A model generated the notes under the pieces. The model did not search any database. It saw only the letters and a program-made list of their open reading frames with translations, and was not told the DNA's origin. The translations under genes were made by a program, and so were the position numbers. Shown here one piece after another: positions 28,684-38,796 of a stretch of 56,854 nucleotides of DNA. The stretch is from Micrococcus lylae NBRC 15355 (GTDB lineage Bacteria; Actinomycetota; Actinomycetes; Actinomycetales; Micrococcaceae). The stretch is from assembly GCF_001570885.1 (NCBI RefSeq), contig NZ_BCSN01000013.1, positions 1-56,854 of the forward strand, given 5' to 3'. Position 1 is the stretch's first letter; each line of letters opens with the position of its first letter.

Positions 28684-29271
28684 TCAGTCCTGCGGCGGGG
28701 TCCAGGTGAGCACCCGGCGGGTGCGGGAGTAGCCGGTGGGCAGGGCGCGGACCACCGCACCGCGCTGGCGCGGGGTGCCCGTGGTGGGCGCGGGGACGGC
28801 GGTGCGGCCGGTGCGGCGCTCTCGGGTGCGCGTCTCGGAGTCGCCGTAGCGGGTGGAGACGTCGCCGCCGGCGCCCACGGTGAAGACGCGGGCCAGACGG
28901 GAGGCCTGGTGCAGGCGGTCCACCTGCCCGGCCAGGTCTGCGACGGTGTCCTGGAGCTGCTCCACCTCCCGCTGCAGGTCCACGATCCGGCGGATCCCCT
29001 CGAGGGACACGCCTTCGCGGGACAGCGCCTGCACGGTGCGCAGCCGGTCCACATCGGCACGGGAGTAGCGGCGCTGGCGGCCGCCCTGGCGCTGCGGGAC
29101 CACCAGGCCGAGGCGGTCGTACTGGCGCAGGGTCTGCGGGTGCATGTCCGTCATCTCCGCGGCGGCGGAGATCACGAACACCGGTGCGGTCCAGTCCGCG
29201 CCGCGGTGCGCCGCCGCCCGGGCCGCACTCGCGGTGCGGTCCCGGGCGTCGTCACGGTCGGCTGCGCTCAC
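28684..29271 (-). CDS. hspR: HspR, MerR-family repressor of heat-shock genes
   Basis: A 195-residue protein with a MerR-type winged helix: [52 protein letters not shown] coiled coil ([20 protein letters not shown]) and a basic C-tail follow. It represses by binding HAIR inverted repeats, helped by DnaK in other actinobacteria. Three such sites occur here (before dnaK, two; before clpB, one). Its GTG start overlaps the dnaJ stop (GTGA). It has N- and C-terminal extensions compared with Streptomyces HspR. Confidence 0.95.
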   Translation of the reverse strand: MSAADRDDARDRTASAARAAAHRGADWTAPVFVISAAAEMTDMHPQTLRQYDRLGLVVPQRQGGRQRRYSRADVDRLRTVQALSREGVSLEGIRRIVDLQREVEQLQDTVADLAGQVDRLHQASRLARVFTVGAGGDVSTRYGDSETRTRERRTGRTAVPAPTTGTPRQRGAVVRALPTGYSRTRRVLTWTPPQD

Positions 29272-30266
29272 CAGGAGGCCCTCGTCGCCAGGTCGGCGCG
29301 CACGTCGGTGCCCTCGGTGGCCCGGGCGAAGGCCTCCACGGCCTCACGCGCCTCGTCCGAGAGGTCGGTGGGCACCGCCACCTGCAGCTCCACGAACAGG
29401 TCGCCGGTCTTCTTCTTCGCCGGCACGCCGCGGCCCTTCAGACGCAGCACCTTGCCGGAGCCGGAACCGGCGGGGACCTTCACACGGACCTCGCCGTCCA
29501 GGGTGGGCACGGCCACGGTCGCCCCCAGGGCCGCCTCCGCGAAGGTGACGGGCACGGTGATGCGCAGGTCGTCGCCGTCGCGGTGGAAGAACGGGTGCTC
29601 GCGCACCTGCACGGTGACCATCAGGTCGCCGCGGCCGGCGGCGCCGGGTGAGCCCTTGCCGCGGACACGGACCTTCTGGCCGTCCCGGATGCCGGCCGGG
29701 ATGCGCACGTCCACGACCTCCCCGTCCGCGGCGCGCAGGGACACGGTGGTGCCCTTCATGGCGCCGCGGAAGGAGATGGTGGTGGTGGCGGTGCGGTCCG
29801 CGCCCTTGGACGGGGACGGCTGGCCGAAGCCGCCGAACCCGCCGCCCGGGGAGCCGCCGAAGCCGCCCGCGCCGCCGCCGGTGAAGGCGCCGAACAGGTC
29901 GGACAGGTCCGGGCCGCCCCCGCCTCCGGTGGAGAAGCGGGTGCCGCCGCGGCCGCCGTTGAACAGGTCCCCGAACACGTCCTCGAAGCCGCCGGTCCCG
30001 CCGCCGCCCGGGGCGGTGAAGCGGGCGCCGCCGCCCATGGCGCGCAGGGCGTCGTACTCCTGGCGCTGCTGGGGGTCGGAGAGCACCGTGTTCGCCTCGG
30101 TGATCTCCTTGAACTTGCGCTCGGCCTCCGCATCTCCGGGGTTCTGGTCCGGGTGGTGCTTGCGGGCGAGCTTGCGGTAGGCCTTCTTGATGTCCGACTC
30201 GGAGGCGTCCTTGGACACCCCGAGGATCGCGTAGAAGTCCTTGTCGATCCAGTCCTGCGAGGCCAT
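29268..30266 (-). CDS. dnaJ: DnaJ co-chaperone lacking the zinc-finger domain
   Basis: Stimulates DnaK ATPase and delivers substrates. The 332-residue protein has the J-domain with HPD in [10 protein letters not shown] (about 5-70), a Gly/Phe-rich region of about 80 residues ([19 protein letters not shown] and on), then two beta-barrel peptide-binding domains ([34 protein letters not shown]). The four CxxCxGxG zinc motifs are absent and I see no cysteine at all, so it is the type II (CbpA-like) form even though it sits in the classic dnaK operon. Confidence 0.94.
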   Translation of the reverse strand: MASQDWIDKDFYAILGVSKDASESDIKKAYRKLARKHHPDQNPGDAEAERKFKEITEANTVLSDPQQRQEYDALRAMGGGARFTAPGGGGTGGFEDVFGDLFNGGRGGTRFSTGGGGGPDLSDLFGAFTGGGAGGFGGSPGGGFGGFGQPSPSKGADRTATTTISFRGAMKGTTVSLRAADGEVVDVRIPAGIRDGQKVRVRGKGSPGAAGRGDLMVTVQVREHPFFHRDGDDLRITVPVTFAEAALGATVAVPTLDGEVRVKVPAGSGSGKVLRLKGRGVPAKKKTGDLFVELQVAVPTDLSDEAREAVEAFARATEGTDVRADLATRASW

Positions 30267-30332
30267 CGCCGCCTCCTCTCTGTCAGGTGTGGTGGTTCAT
30301 CTGCGCCACGCCCGCCGCCGGGCGTCGCCGGT

Positions 30333-30377
30333 GCCGTGGGCGTCACGGCCGGTGCTGCCGGCCGCGACGCCCACGGC
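30333..30377 (-). terminator. hairpin between grpE and dnaJ
   Basis: Arms 30333-30352 and 30358-30377 pair over 20 bases with one mismatch. Inside an operon it may act as an attenuator or RNA stabiliser that lowers downstream expression. Confidence 0.6.
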
Positions 30378-30382
30378 GCAGG

Positions 30383-31042
30383 TCACTCCGCGCCGGCGGA
30401 GACCATGACCTGGGCGGCGCGCAGCACGCGGCCGTTGCGCACATAGCCGTTGCGGAAGACCTGGACGATGTGCTCGGCCGGGACCTCGTCGTTCGGCTGG
30501 CGCAGCACGGCCTCGTGCACGGCCGGGTCGAACTCGGTGCCGGCCAGGGACTCCTGGTCGTGACGCTCGAGGCCGAGGCCGTTCAGCACGGTGTCCAGCT
30601 TCGCGGCGATCGCGGCCATCGGGCCGTCGGTGAGCTCGCCGGCGGCACGGGCGGCGTCCAGATCGTCCAGGACCGGAAGGAGGGACGTCACGGCCTTCAG
30701 GACGCCCTGGTCCTTGGCGACGTCGCGGTCGCGGTCCACGCGGCGCTTGTAGTTCACGTATTCGGCCTGCACGCGGCGCAGGTCCTCCTCCAGCTCGGCC
30801 TCGCGGTCCGAGCCGGCGGGCGCGGCCCCGGCACCGTCGGCGTCCGCGCCGGCTTCCCGGAGGATCTGCTCGGCCTGGGACAGGGCGTCGCCGTCGGTCT
30901 GCTCGCCGTCCACCTCCTGCGCTGCGGCGGCCTCCTGCTCGGCGGTCTGCTCTGCGGCGCGGTCGGCGGCCTCGGCGGCCTGTCCGTCCTGCCGGACGTC
31001 CTCGGGCTGGGTGTTCTCGTCGGGCTGCTTGTCCTGGCTCAT
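30383..31042 (-). CDS. grpE: GrpE nucleotide exchange factor
   Basis: Releases ADP from DnaK. The 219-residue protein has an acidic, Gln/Glu/Ala-rich N-terminus of about 85 residues, the long coiled coil around LEEDLRRVQAEYVNYKRRVD, then the beta-domain ending in VFRNGYVRNGRVLRAAQVMV, the GrpE signature. Second gene of the operon, 190 bases after dnaK. Confidence 0.96.
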   Translation of the reverse strand: MSQDKQPDENTQPEDVRQDGQAAEAADRAAEQTAEQEAAAAQEVDGEQTDGDALSQAEQILREAGADADGAGAAPAGSDREAELEEDLRRVQAEYVNYKRRVDRDRDVAKDQGVLKAVTSLLPVLDDLDAARAAGELTDGPMAAIAAKLDTVLNGLGLERHDQESLAGTEFDPAVHEAVLRQPNDEVPAEHIVQVFRNGYVRNGRVLRAAQVMVSAGAE

Positions 31043-31109
31043 GCCGGGCTCCTCTCATGCGGCCGCGTCCGGTGCGGCCGGAAGTCTGCGTGCCCCTGGT
31101 GGGGCGGGG

Positions 31110-31223
31110 ACGACGACGGCGGGTCGGCTCCGCAGCGTCGGGCTGCGGTCTGCCGGCCCGCCGTCGTCGGATGAAGGTCACCGGTCCCGGCCGGCCGTCG
31201 GCATCAGGTGCCGCCGGCCGGCC
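31110..31223 (-). other. hairpins in the dnaK-grpE gap
   Basis: Two inverted repeats lie here: 31189-31203 with 31209-31223 (15 bp, one mismatch), just after the dnaK stop, and 31110-31122 with 31158-31170 (13 bp, exact, containing a GACGACGGC-type motif). They could cause partial termination or processing, giving more dnaK than grpE message. Confidence 0.55.
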
Positions 31224-31232
31224 CGCGCCGGA

Positions 31233-33098
<1,866 letters not shown>

Positions 33099-33157
33099 CA
33101 TGTGTCCTTTCGTCGACTGCTGCTCGAGGTGACCGCGGCCGACCGGTGCCGGCCGCC

Positions 33158-33178
33158 CTTGAGCGTTCTGGACTCAAC
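33158..33178 (-). promoter_or_regulatory. HAIR-type HspR operator 1, dnaK promoter
   Basis: CTTGAGC-N7-ACTCAAC matches the HAIR consensus at 12 of 14 positions and overlaps the -10 of the dnaK promoter. Confidence 0.82.
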
Positions 33179-33205
33179 CTGCCACCGGAGCGGAAGGCCT
33201 GTCAA
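33176..33205 (-). promoter_or_regulatory. dnaK operon promoter
   Basis: Minus-strand TTGACA at 33205-33200 and CAGGTT at 33181-33176, 18 bases apart, form a sigma-70-type promoter enclosed by the two HAIR sites. Confidence 0.7.
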
Positions 33206-33209
33206 GAAA

Positions 33210-33230
33210 CCTGAGTCACCTCGACTCATG
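33210..33230 (-). promoter_or_regulatory. HAIR-type HspR operator 2, upstream of dnaK -35
   Basis: CCTGAGT-N7-ACTCATG matches HAIR at 12 of 14 positions and lies 5 bases upstream of the -35. The 363-base gap 33099-33461 otherwise holds only the promoter for the next gene. Confidence 0.75.
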
Positions 33231-33421
33231 TTCTGGTGTCGTGCAGTACAACCCCACCCCCGGGGACTTCATTCCCGGCGCCTGGTGATCCTCGTCACAT
33301 CCCTGCCGGACCCGCTCTCGGGCATCTCGCGGGCGCCCTCCCGGGCTTCCCTCGGAAGCGCTCGCGGCGCCCGCGCGGAGCCCTGCCGAGCCCATCGCAG
33401 TGTCGGCGCACAGGTGCTGAC

Positions 33422-33427
33422 TAGACT
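33422..33427 (+). promoter_or_regulatory. -10 box for the asparagine-synthetase-like gene
   Basis: TAGACT lies 35 bases before GTG 33462, with AGGAG at 33451-33455 as ribosome site. No clear -35. Confidence 0.45.
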
Positions 33428-33461
33428 TCTGAAGATCGGACCCGCAACCCAGGAGTGACAC

Positions 33462-35033
33462 GTGTTCATCCTCTCGAGTCGCATGCGACCCACAGAGCAG
33501 TTCGAGGGATACGCCTTCGTCGGCACGGACTACGTGCACGGGCCCGCGGGCATGGCCGCGTATCGCGCGCGCACCGGCCGCACCGTCGGCCCCGGCGAGG
33601 ACGGCTGCTACGTGGTCGCACGCCGGGCGGGCAGGCTCTTCGGCCGCCGCTTCGAGGTGGGCACGGACGCCAGCGGTCTGGGCCGTCTCTTCCTCTACCG
33701 CAGCGGCGACGAATGGGCGCTCGGCTCCTCCTACAGCGGGCTGGTGGAGCACCTGCGCGCCGAGGGCATGACGCTCACGCCCCGGCTCGGCAGGCTCCGT
33801 CCGTTCGCCCTCCGCCAGACGCTGACCATGCAGCTGTCCACCTTCCAGACGCCGTTCGACGAGATCCGACTCCTGCCGGTCGGCACCGTCGCGGTGATCC
33901 GCGGGGGCGTCCTCGTGCTCGAGCGCGCCCCCGAGCTCGAGCCGCTCGAGTACGAGGCGGCGCTCCAGCAGTACCTCGACGTCTGGCGCGGGCGCACCCG
34001 CACCCTGCTCGCGGACCCGCGGGTCACCTTCACCGCGGACCTCAGCGGCGGCGTGGACTCCCGCACGGTGTTCGCGTTCCTCCTCGAGTCCGGCCTGTTC
34101 CGCACGGACTCGGACCGGTTCTGGCTGCACTCGGGCGTCAACCAGAAGGAGGACCTGGCCGTCGCGAAGGGGATCGCCGAGGCCCACGGCCTGACGGTGA
34201 ACGGCCCCAAGCCGCCCTCCCGCACCCTGATCTCCGGGTCCCGCGCCTACCGCCACTGGCGGGAGAACAGCCTCGGCGTGTACACCCCGGTCTACATGTC
34301 CTCGACGTTCCAGAACCCGTTCGAGGTGCATGCACACGGCGGCGGTGGCGGCACCATCAAGCAGTACTACCGGCATGCCGAGCCGCTGCGCCTGCTGGAG
34401 CCGCTCGAGGGGAAGATGCCCGCCGCCGACTTCGCCCTCTGGCAGGAGGAGATGGCCACCACGCAGGAGCAGCTGAAGCAGATCGCCCCGGGCGTCGTGC
34501 CGAGCATCCAGCACTACCTCGAGTTCCGGAACCGCTTCCACTTCGGCCACATCCCGAAGGCCCGCCCGCTGTTCATGCCGCTCAACTCGAAGTACGCCAT
34601 CCGGGCGCTGACCGCCCTCCCCCAGGACGTGCGCCGCCGCTTCTACTTCGACGTCATGGAGTCCCTCGTCCCCGGACTCAAGGACGTGGACTACGACAGC
34701 GCCCGCAAGGCACCCACCGCGCAGGAGCTCGAGAGCCTGCTCGTCCTGCCCGCCTCGGACCGGCTCGCCGCCGGCACGGCCTACGGCGACGACACGGTCG
34801 AGGCAGCCGACCCGGACGATCCCCTGTCCGCCGGCTTCCAGCGCTGGCTGCAGGACATCGACCGGGCCGCCGCCCGCCCGGAGGTGCGTCGCTTCATCAT
34901 GGGCCGTGCCATGGCGCGCACGGACCGCACCGTGGGGGCCCTGCGCGCGCTGGGCAAGCCCTTCCATTCCCACTCCGGTCACTCCGTGGCGCTGTCCCAC
35001 CTGCTGATGGTGGACTTCACCCTCGGCGACTGA
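33462..35033 (+). CDS. asparagine synthetase-like protein without glutaminase nucleophile
   Basis: A 523-residue protein. The ATP pyrophosphatase loop DLSGGVDSRTVF near residue 194 is typical of the asparagine synthetase B C-domain, followed by WLHSGVNQKEDLAVAKGIA. The N-terminal part (about 1-180) looks like a degenerate Ntn glutaminase domain: it starts MFILSSRM, with no Cys2, so it cannot use glutamine in the usual way. Similar proteins form amide bonds in peptide or glycan pathways, but no partner genes or precursor peptide are seen here. GTG 33462 follows AGGAG by 6 bases. It ends at a 13-bp hairpin. Confidence 0.75.
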   Translation: MFILSSRMRPTEQFEGYAFVGTDYVHGPAGMAAYRARTGRTVGPGEDGCYVVARRAGRLFGRRFEVGTDASGLGRLFLYRSGDEWALGSSYSGLVEHLRAEGMTLTPRLGRLRPFALRQTLTMQLSTFQTPFDEIRLLPVGTVAVIRGGVLVLERAPELEPLEYEAALQQYLDVWRGRTRTLLADPRVTFTADLSGGVDSRTVFAFLLESGLFRTDSDRFWLHSGVNQKEDLAVAKGIAEAHGLTVNGPKPPSRTLISGSRAYRHWRENSLGVYTPVYMSSTFQNPFEVHAHGGGGGTIKQYYRHAEPLRLLEPLEGKMPAADFALWQEEMATTQEQLKQIAPGVVPSIQHYLEFRNRFHFGHIPKARPLFMPLNSKYAIRALTALPQDVRRRFYFDVMESLVPGLKDVDYDSARKAPTAQELESLLVLPASDRLAAGTAYGDDTVEAADPDDPLSAGFQRWLQDIDRAAARPEVRRFIMGRAMARTDRTVGALRALGKPFHSHSGHSVALSHLLMVDFTLGD

Positions 35034-35062
35034 CCGACGCCCCACGCCCGCCGTGGCGGGAC

Positions 35063-35106
35063 GACGACGGCCCGCACCCTCTCCGCGGTGGGCGCGGGCC
35101 GTCGTC
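35063..35106. terminator. bidirectional terminator containing the GACGACGGCC motif
   Basis: Exact 13-bp stem 35063-35075 with 35094-35106, 18-base loop, between convergent genes. Confidence 0.75.
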
Positions 35107-35130
35107 GGGAAGGGCCCGGCAGGACCCGGG

Positions 35131-37491
35131 TCAGGCGGCCTCGGCGGGCCACCAGACCTTCGGGCCGATGTCACGCACGAGCGCGGGGATCAGCAGGGTG
35201 CGGACCACGAGGGTGTCCAGCAGCACGCCGAAGGCCACGATGAACCCGAGCTGCACCATGAACATCAGCGGGATCACGGCCAGCGCCGCGAACGTCGCGG
35301 CGAGCACCACGCCGGCGGAGGTGATGACGCCACCGGTGACCGTGAGCGCCTTGAGGACTCCGGCCCGGGTGCCGACCACGCCCGCCTCCTCGCGCGTGCG
35401 AGTCATGAGGAAGATCGTGTAGTCCACGCCGAGCGCCACGAGGAACACGAAGCCGTACAGCGGCACGGTCGGGTCCGCCCCCGGATACTCGAAGACGTGG
35501 TTGAACACGAGCGCCGAGACTCCCATCGCGGTGCCGAAGCTGATGACGGTGGCCGCCACCAGCAGGACGGCTGCCAGCACGGAGCGGAGCAGCACCATCA
35601 GGATGAGCAGCACCACCACCAGTACCAGCGGGATGATGACCACGAGGTCGCGCTGGGCGGTGTCGTTGGTGTCCAGCGCCTCGGCCGCGGTGCCGCCCAC
35701 GAGGGTGTCGCCCGGGATGCCCTGCAGCTCGGTGCGGATCGTCTCGATGGTCTGCTGCGCTTCGAGGGACTCGGCCGGGTCGGCCAGGGTCACGGAGAAC
35801 AGCACGTGGCCGTCCACCTCGAGCGGCGGCAGGTCCCTCGGCGGGGTCTCCGCCGGGGCGCCGCCCTCAGCCTCGAGCTGGACCTCGGCGACGCCGTCGG
35901 TGCCCTCGAGGATCTCCTGTGCGCGGTAGCGCTCGTCCACCGGCACCACGATGTTCGCCGGGGAGCCGGAGCCGGCGGCGAAGTGCTCCGAGAGCACGGC
36001 CTGGCCGGCCTTCGCGTCGGACTCGCCCAGGATCACGTCGGTCTGGGAGACGCCCGAGGCGTTGAGCTGGGTGATGCCGGCGGCCACGGCGAGCAGCACG
36101 GCGGCGGTGACGATCCAGACCGCGCGGGCGTGGCGGGCCACGAAGGCGGCCGAGCGCGTCCAGATCCCATGGTCGTTCTCGAGGCCGGCGATCGGATGGC
36201 CCTCGGCGTCCTCCGGCTGGCGGTAGGACCTGCCCTCGGCGGCCAGCCTCTCCCTGCGGGCGCGGGCGTTCGCCGGTGACGGGATGTTCGGCCAGAAGGC
36301 GACACGGCCGAGCAGCTGGAGGATCCCCGGAAGCATGGTGAGCGCGGCGAGCCAGGCGAAGAGGATGCCGGAGGCGGCGATCGGGCCGAGCGAGCGGTTC
36401 GAGTTCAGGTCGGAGAACAGCAGGCAGAGCAGGGCGATCGCCACGGTGGACGCCGAGGCGGTGATGGCGCCGAAGCTGCCGCGGACCGCCGCCACGAGGG
36501 CGTCGAACACGTGCTCGCGGACCAGCAGCTCCTCGCGGTGGCGGGCCACCAGGAGCAGGCAGTAGTCCGTGGAGGCGCCGATCACGAGGATCGAGAGGAT
36601 GCCCTGGGACTGGCCGTTGAGCTGGATCCAGTCCCAGCGGGCCATCCAGTACACGGCCACGATCGCGGCGCACAACGCACCCATGGCGGTCAGCAGCACG
36701 ACGATAGGCAGCAGCACCGAGCGGTACACGACCACGAGGATCACGAACACCACCGTCAGTGCGACGGCGAGCAGGATGCCGTCGATGCCGGCGAACGCGC
36801 CGCCCAGGTCCGAGGCCAGGCCGGCCGGGCCGGTCACGTGCCACTGCGTGTCCGCCAGCGAGGAGTCCTGCACGGCGGGGTCGTCCGCGGTGGTCTGGGC
36901 CAGCACGGTGCGCAGCTGATCCACCACGGAGTCGAGCTCGGGGGCCCCGTCCGAGGTGTCCACGAGGGCGATGAGCTGGAGCGCCCCGCCGTCCTCGCTC
37001 GGGAACGGGCCCACGACCTCCTGCACACCCTCGACGTCCTTCAGGGCGCCGGTGAGCGCTTCGACGGCGGGGGCGTCCACTTGGGGATCGACGTCCGCCT
37101 CGCCCGCGACGACTGCCGGCACGGCTTCGCCCTGACGGAACTTCGCAGCCTCCTCGGAGGCGAGCGTGGACTCGGCTCCCGCCGGCAGGAAGGTCGCCTG
37201 GTCGTTGGAGGAGACCTCGGAGATCGCGCCGAACGTCGGGCCGCCGAAGCCCATCGCCGCGAACCACAGGACGGACAGGATCACGGCCAGGCCGGTGCGC
37301 AGGCCTGCTGACGGGCGCTTCGCACCTGCCAGCGGGGCGGGCGCGCCGGACTCGGCGCCCGCGCGCCGGCCGTCCGCGGCCGGGTCGTCTGCGGGGGCGG
37401 TCCCCCGGCGTCCGGCACGGGCCGGCGGAGAACGGTACTCGTCGAGAGGTGAGACAGCGGAGGCGTCCGCACCGGGCGCGCGTGAAGGCAT
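35131..37491 (-). CDS. MMPL/RND-family exporter
   Basis: A 786-residue membrane exporter. It has a polar N-terminus of about 60 residues, a first helix (TGLAVILSVLWFAAMGFGGP), an outer domain at about 85-220, a helix bundle with GASTDYCLLLVARHREELLV, a second outer domain, and a final bundle with LGVDYTIFLMTRTREEAGV. Members use proton flow to export lipids or drugs. It is transcribed away from the MarR gene, and both promoters overlap one palindrome, so MarR very likely controls it. A minus-strand TAGGGT 6 bases before the ATG makes it probably leaderless. Confidence 0.92.
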   Translation of the reverse strand: MPSRAPGADASAVSPLDEYRSPPARAGRRGTAPADDPAADGRRAGAESGAPAPLAGAKRPSAGLRTGLAVILSVLWFAAMGFGGPTFGAISEVSSNDQATFLPAGAESTLASEEAAKFRQGEAVPAVVAGEADVDPQVDAPAVEALTGALKDVEGVQEVVGPFPSEDGGALQLIALVDTSDGAPELDSVVDQLRTVLAQTTADDPAVQDSSLADTQWHVTGPAGLASDLGGAFAGIDGILLAVALTVVFVILVVVYRSVLLPIVVLLTAMGALCAAIVAVYWMARWDWIQLNGQSQGILSILVIGASTDYCLLLVARHREELLVREHVFDALVAAVRGSFGAITASASTVAIALLCLLFSDLNSNRSLGPIAASGILFAWLAALTMLPGILQLLGRVAFWPNIPSPANARARRERLAAEGRSYRQPEDAEGHPIAGLENDHGIWTRSAAFVARHARAVWIVTAAVLLAVAAGITQLNASGVSQTDVILGESDAKAGQAVLSEHFAAGSGSPANIVVPVDERYRAQEILEGTDGVAEVQLEAEGGAPAETPPRDLPPLEVDGHVLFSVTLADPAESLEAQQTIETIRTELQGIPGDTLVGGTAAEALDTNDTAQRDLVVIIPLVLVVVLLILMVLLRSVLAAVLLVAATVISFGTAMGVSALVFNHVFEYPGADPTVPLYGFVFLVALGVDYTIFLMTRTREEAGVVGTRAGVLKALTVTGGVITSAGVVLAATFAALAVIPLMFMVQLGFIVAFGVLLDTLVVRTLLIPALVRDIGPKVWWPAEAA

Positions 37492-37497
37492 GGGACA

Positions 37498-37547
37498 ACC
37501 CTACGGTGGTTCGACCGTCAAACCAACTGGATGTGGGCGAGTAGACT
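37498..37547. promoter_or_regulatory. divergent promoters with a MarR-type palindrome
   Basis: TGGTTCGAC-C-GTCAAACCA (37507-37525; arms match at 8 of 9) lies between the minus-strand -10 TAGGGT (37503-37498) of the MMPL gene and the plus-strand -10 TAGACT (37542-37547) of the MarR gene. One repressor bound here would block both. Confidence 0.65.
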
Positions 37548-37555
37548 CCAGGACT

Positions 37556-38077
37556 GTGAACTCCGCGCCCGACCCTCACGACTCCCTGCATGCGGTGACG
37601 ACCGCCCTGCGGGACTTCGGGGAGAGCGCGGACCGGATGGTGGACCTGGCCGGACGCGCCGTCGGCCTCTACCGCACAGACCTGCGCGCCCTGAGCATCC
37701 TCATGCGCCGCGCCTCTGCCGGTCTGGAGACCAGCGCCTCGGACCTCGGCGGCCACCTGCGCCTCACCAAGCCCGCGACGACCGCTGTGGTGGACCGGCT
37801 CGTCGAGTCCGGCCACGCCACCCGCGCACGTTCCCAGCAGGACCGCCGCCGCGTGCTGGTCCACCACACCGACTCCGCCGTCCGCGACGGCATGGCGGCC
37901 TTCGCCCCCATGGGCGGCGCGCTGCGCGCCGCCCTCGCGGACTTCACCGACGAGGAGCTGCGGACGGCCCTGCAGGTCATCCGCACCGCGACCGCCTCGC
38001 TCACCGAGCTCGAGTCGACCCTCCCCGCACAGGACTCCGCCGCGGAGCCCCGGGAAGACGCCCGAGAGGCTTCGTGA
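37556..38077 (+). CDS. MarR-family transcriptional regulator
   Basis: A 173-residue protein with a MarR winged helix: LRALSILMRRASAGLETSAS, DLGGHLRLTKPATTAVVDRL, VESGHATRARSQQDRRRVLV, then dimer helices at both ends. GTG 37556 is chosen: TAGACT ends 8 bases upstream. It probably represses itself and the divergent MMPL exporter, releasing DNA when a ligand binds. Its stop overlaps the next gene start. Confidence 0.88.
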   Translation: MNSAPDPHDSLHAVTTALRDFGESADRMVDLAGRAVGLYRTDLRALSILMRRASAGLETSASDLGGHLRLTKPATTAVVDRLVESGHATRARSQQDRRRVLVHHTDSAVRDGMAAFAPMGGALRAALADFTDEELRTALQVIRTATASLTELESTLPAQDSAAEPREDAREAS

Positions 38078-38625
38078 ACGTGAGCAGGTCGCCTGCCTCG
38101 GACGGCCGCGCCGCCCCGTCCCACGGCCCCGTCCTGGTCGGCGTGGACGGCCGCTCCGGCTCCGGGAAGACCACCCTCGCGGCCGCACTCGTCGACCGGC
38201 TCTCGCCGTTCGCCGAGGTCCGCCTGCTCGCCCTCGAGCAGATGTACCCCGGCTGGGACGGCCTGGCGGCCGTCACCGACGACGACGGGCCCTACGTGGC
38301 TGCGCTGCGTCGCCTGGCGGCGGGGGCGCCTGCCGACGTGCCCACCTGGGACTGGCACGAGGGCCGACCCGGCCCACGGCGGACCGTGGCGCCCGCCGAC
38401 GTGGTGGTCTGCGAGGGGGTCGGCGCGCTCTGCCGCGGCGCCCGCAGCCTGCTGACCCTCGGCGTCTGGGTGGATGCCGACGACGCCGACCGGCGCACCC
38501 TCGCCCTCGCCCGCGACGGCGAGGTCTATGCCCCGCACTGGAACCGCTGGGCGGCGCAGGAGGAGCGTTACCTGACGGACCACTCCCCCGCGCACGCCGC
38601 CGGCCTGCGGGTGCGCCTGCACTGA
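38074..38625 (+). CDS. uridine-kinase-like P-loop NTPase
   Basis: A 183-residue protein with Walker A VDGRSGSGKTTLAAAL and the nucleoside-kinase style ALEQMYPGWDGL (an aspartate/tyrosine substrate loop, where Glu replaces the usual Asp), then VVVCEGVGALCRG. Size and layout fit uridine kinase-like proteins of actinobacteria; the real substrate is not known. GTG 38074 overlaps the MarR stop; GTG 38080 is an alternative. Confidence 0.78.
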   Translation: MNVSRSPASDGRAAPSHGPVLVGVDGRSGSGKTTLAAALVDRLSPFAEVRLLALEQMYPGWDGLAAVTDDDGPYVAALRRLAAGAPADVPTWDWHEGRPGPRRTVAPADVVVCEGVGALCRGARSLLTLGVWVDADDADRRTLALARDGEVYAPHWNRWAAQEERYLTDHSPAHAAGLRVRLH

Positions 38626-38693
38626 GCCGAGACCAGCCCTGGACGGGATCTGATCTGGGACGATGTGGGCGAAGTCACCTGATGCGCCACCTC

Positions 38694-38729
38694 ATTAGCG
38701 GAGCACAGCGCTCCGCTTACGAATATAGT
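38694..38729 (+). promoter_or_regulatory. promoter and TetR-like operator of the coiled-coil MMPL gene
   Basis: AGCGGAGC-N5-GCTCCGCT (38696-38716) is an inverted repeat typical of TetR-family operators. A good -10, TATAGT, follows at 38724-38729. No tetR gene is adjacent. Confidence 0.5.
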
Positions 38730-38796
38730 GGGAGCGGCGACCTGTCCGCCGCCTCGCGCCTGACACACGTCTCGTCACGGAAGGCCTCCCCTCCTC

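Noticed and set aside
33462-35033. Lasso peptide or beta-lactam gene cluster
   Set aside because: No precursor peptide, leader protease or tailoring gene is visible on either side; only the synthetase-like protein is present.
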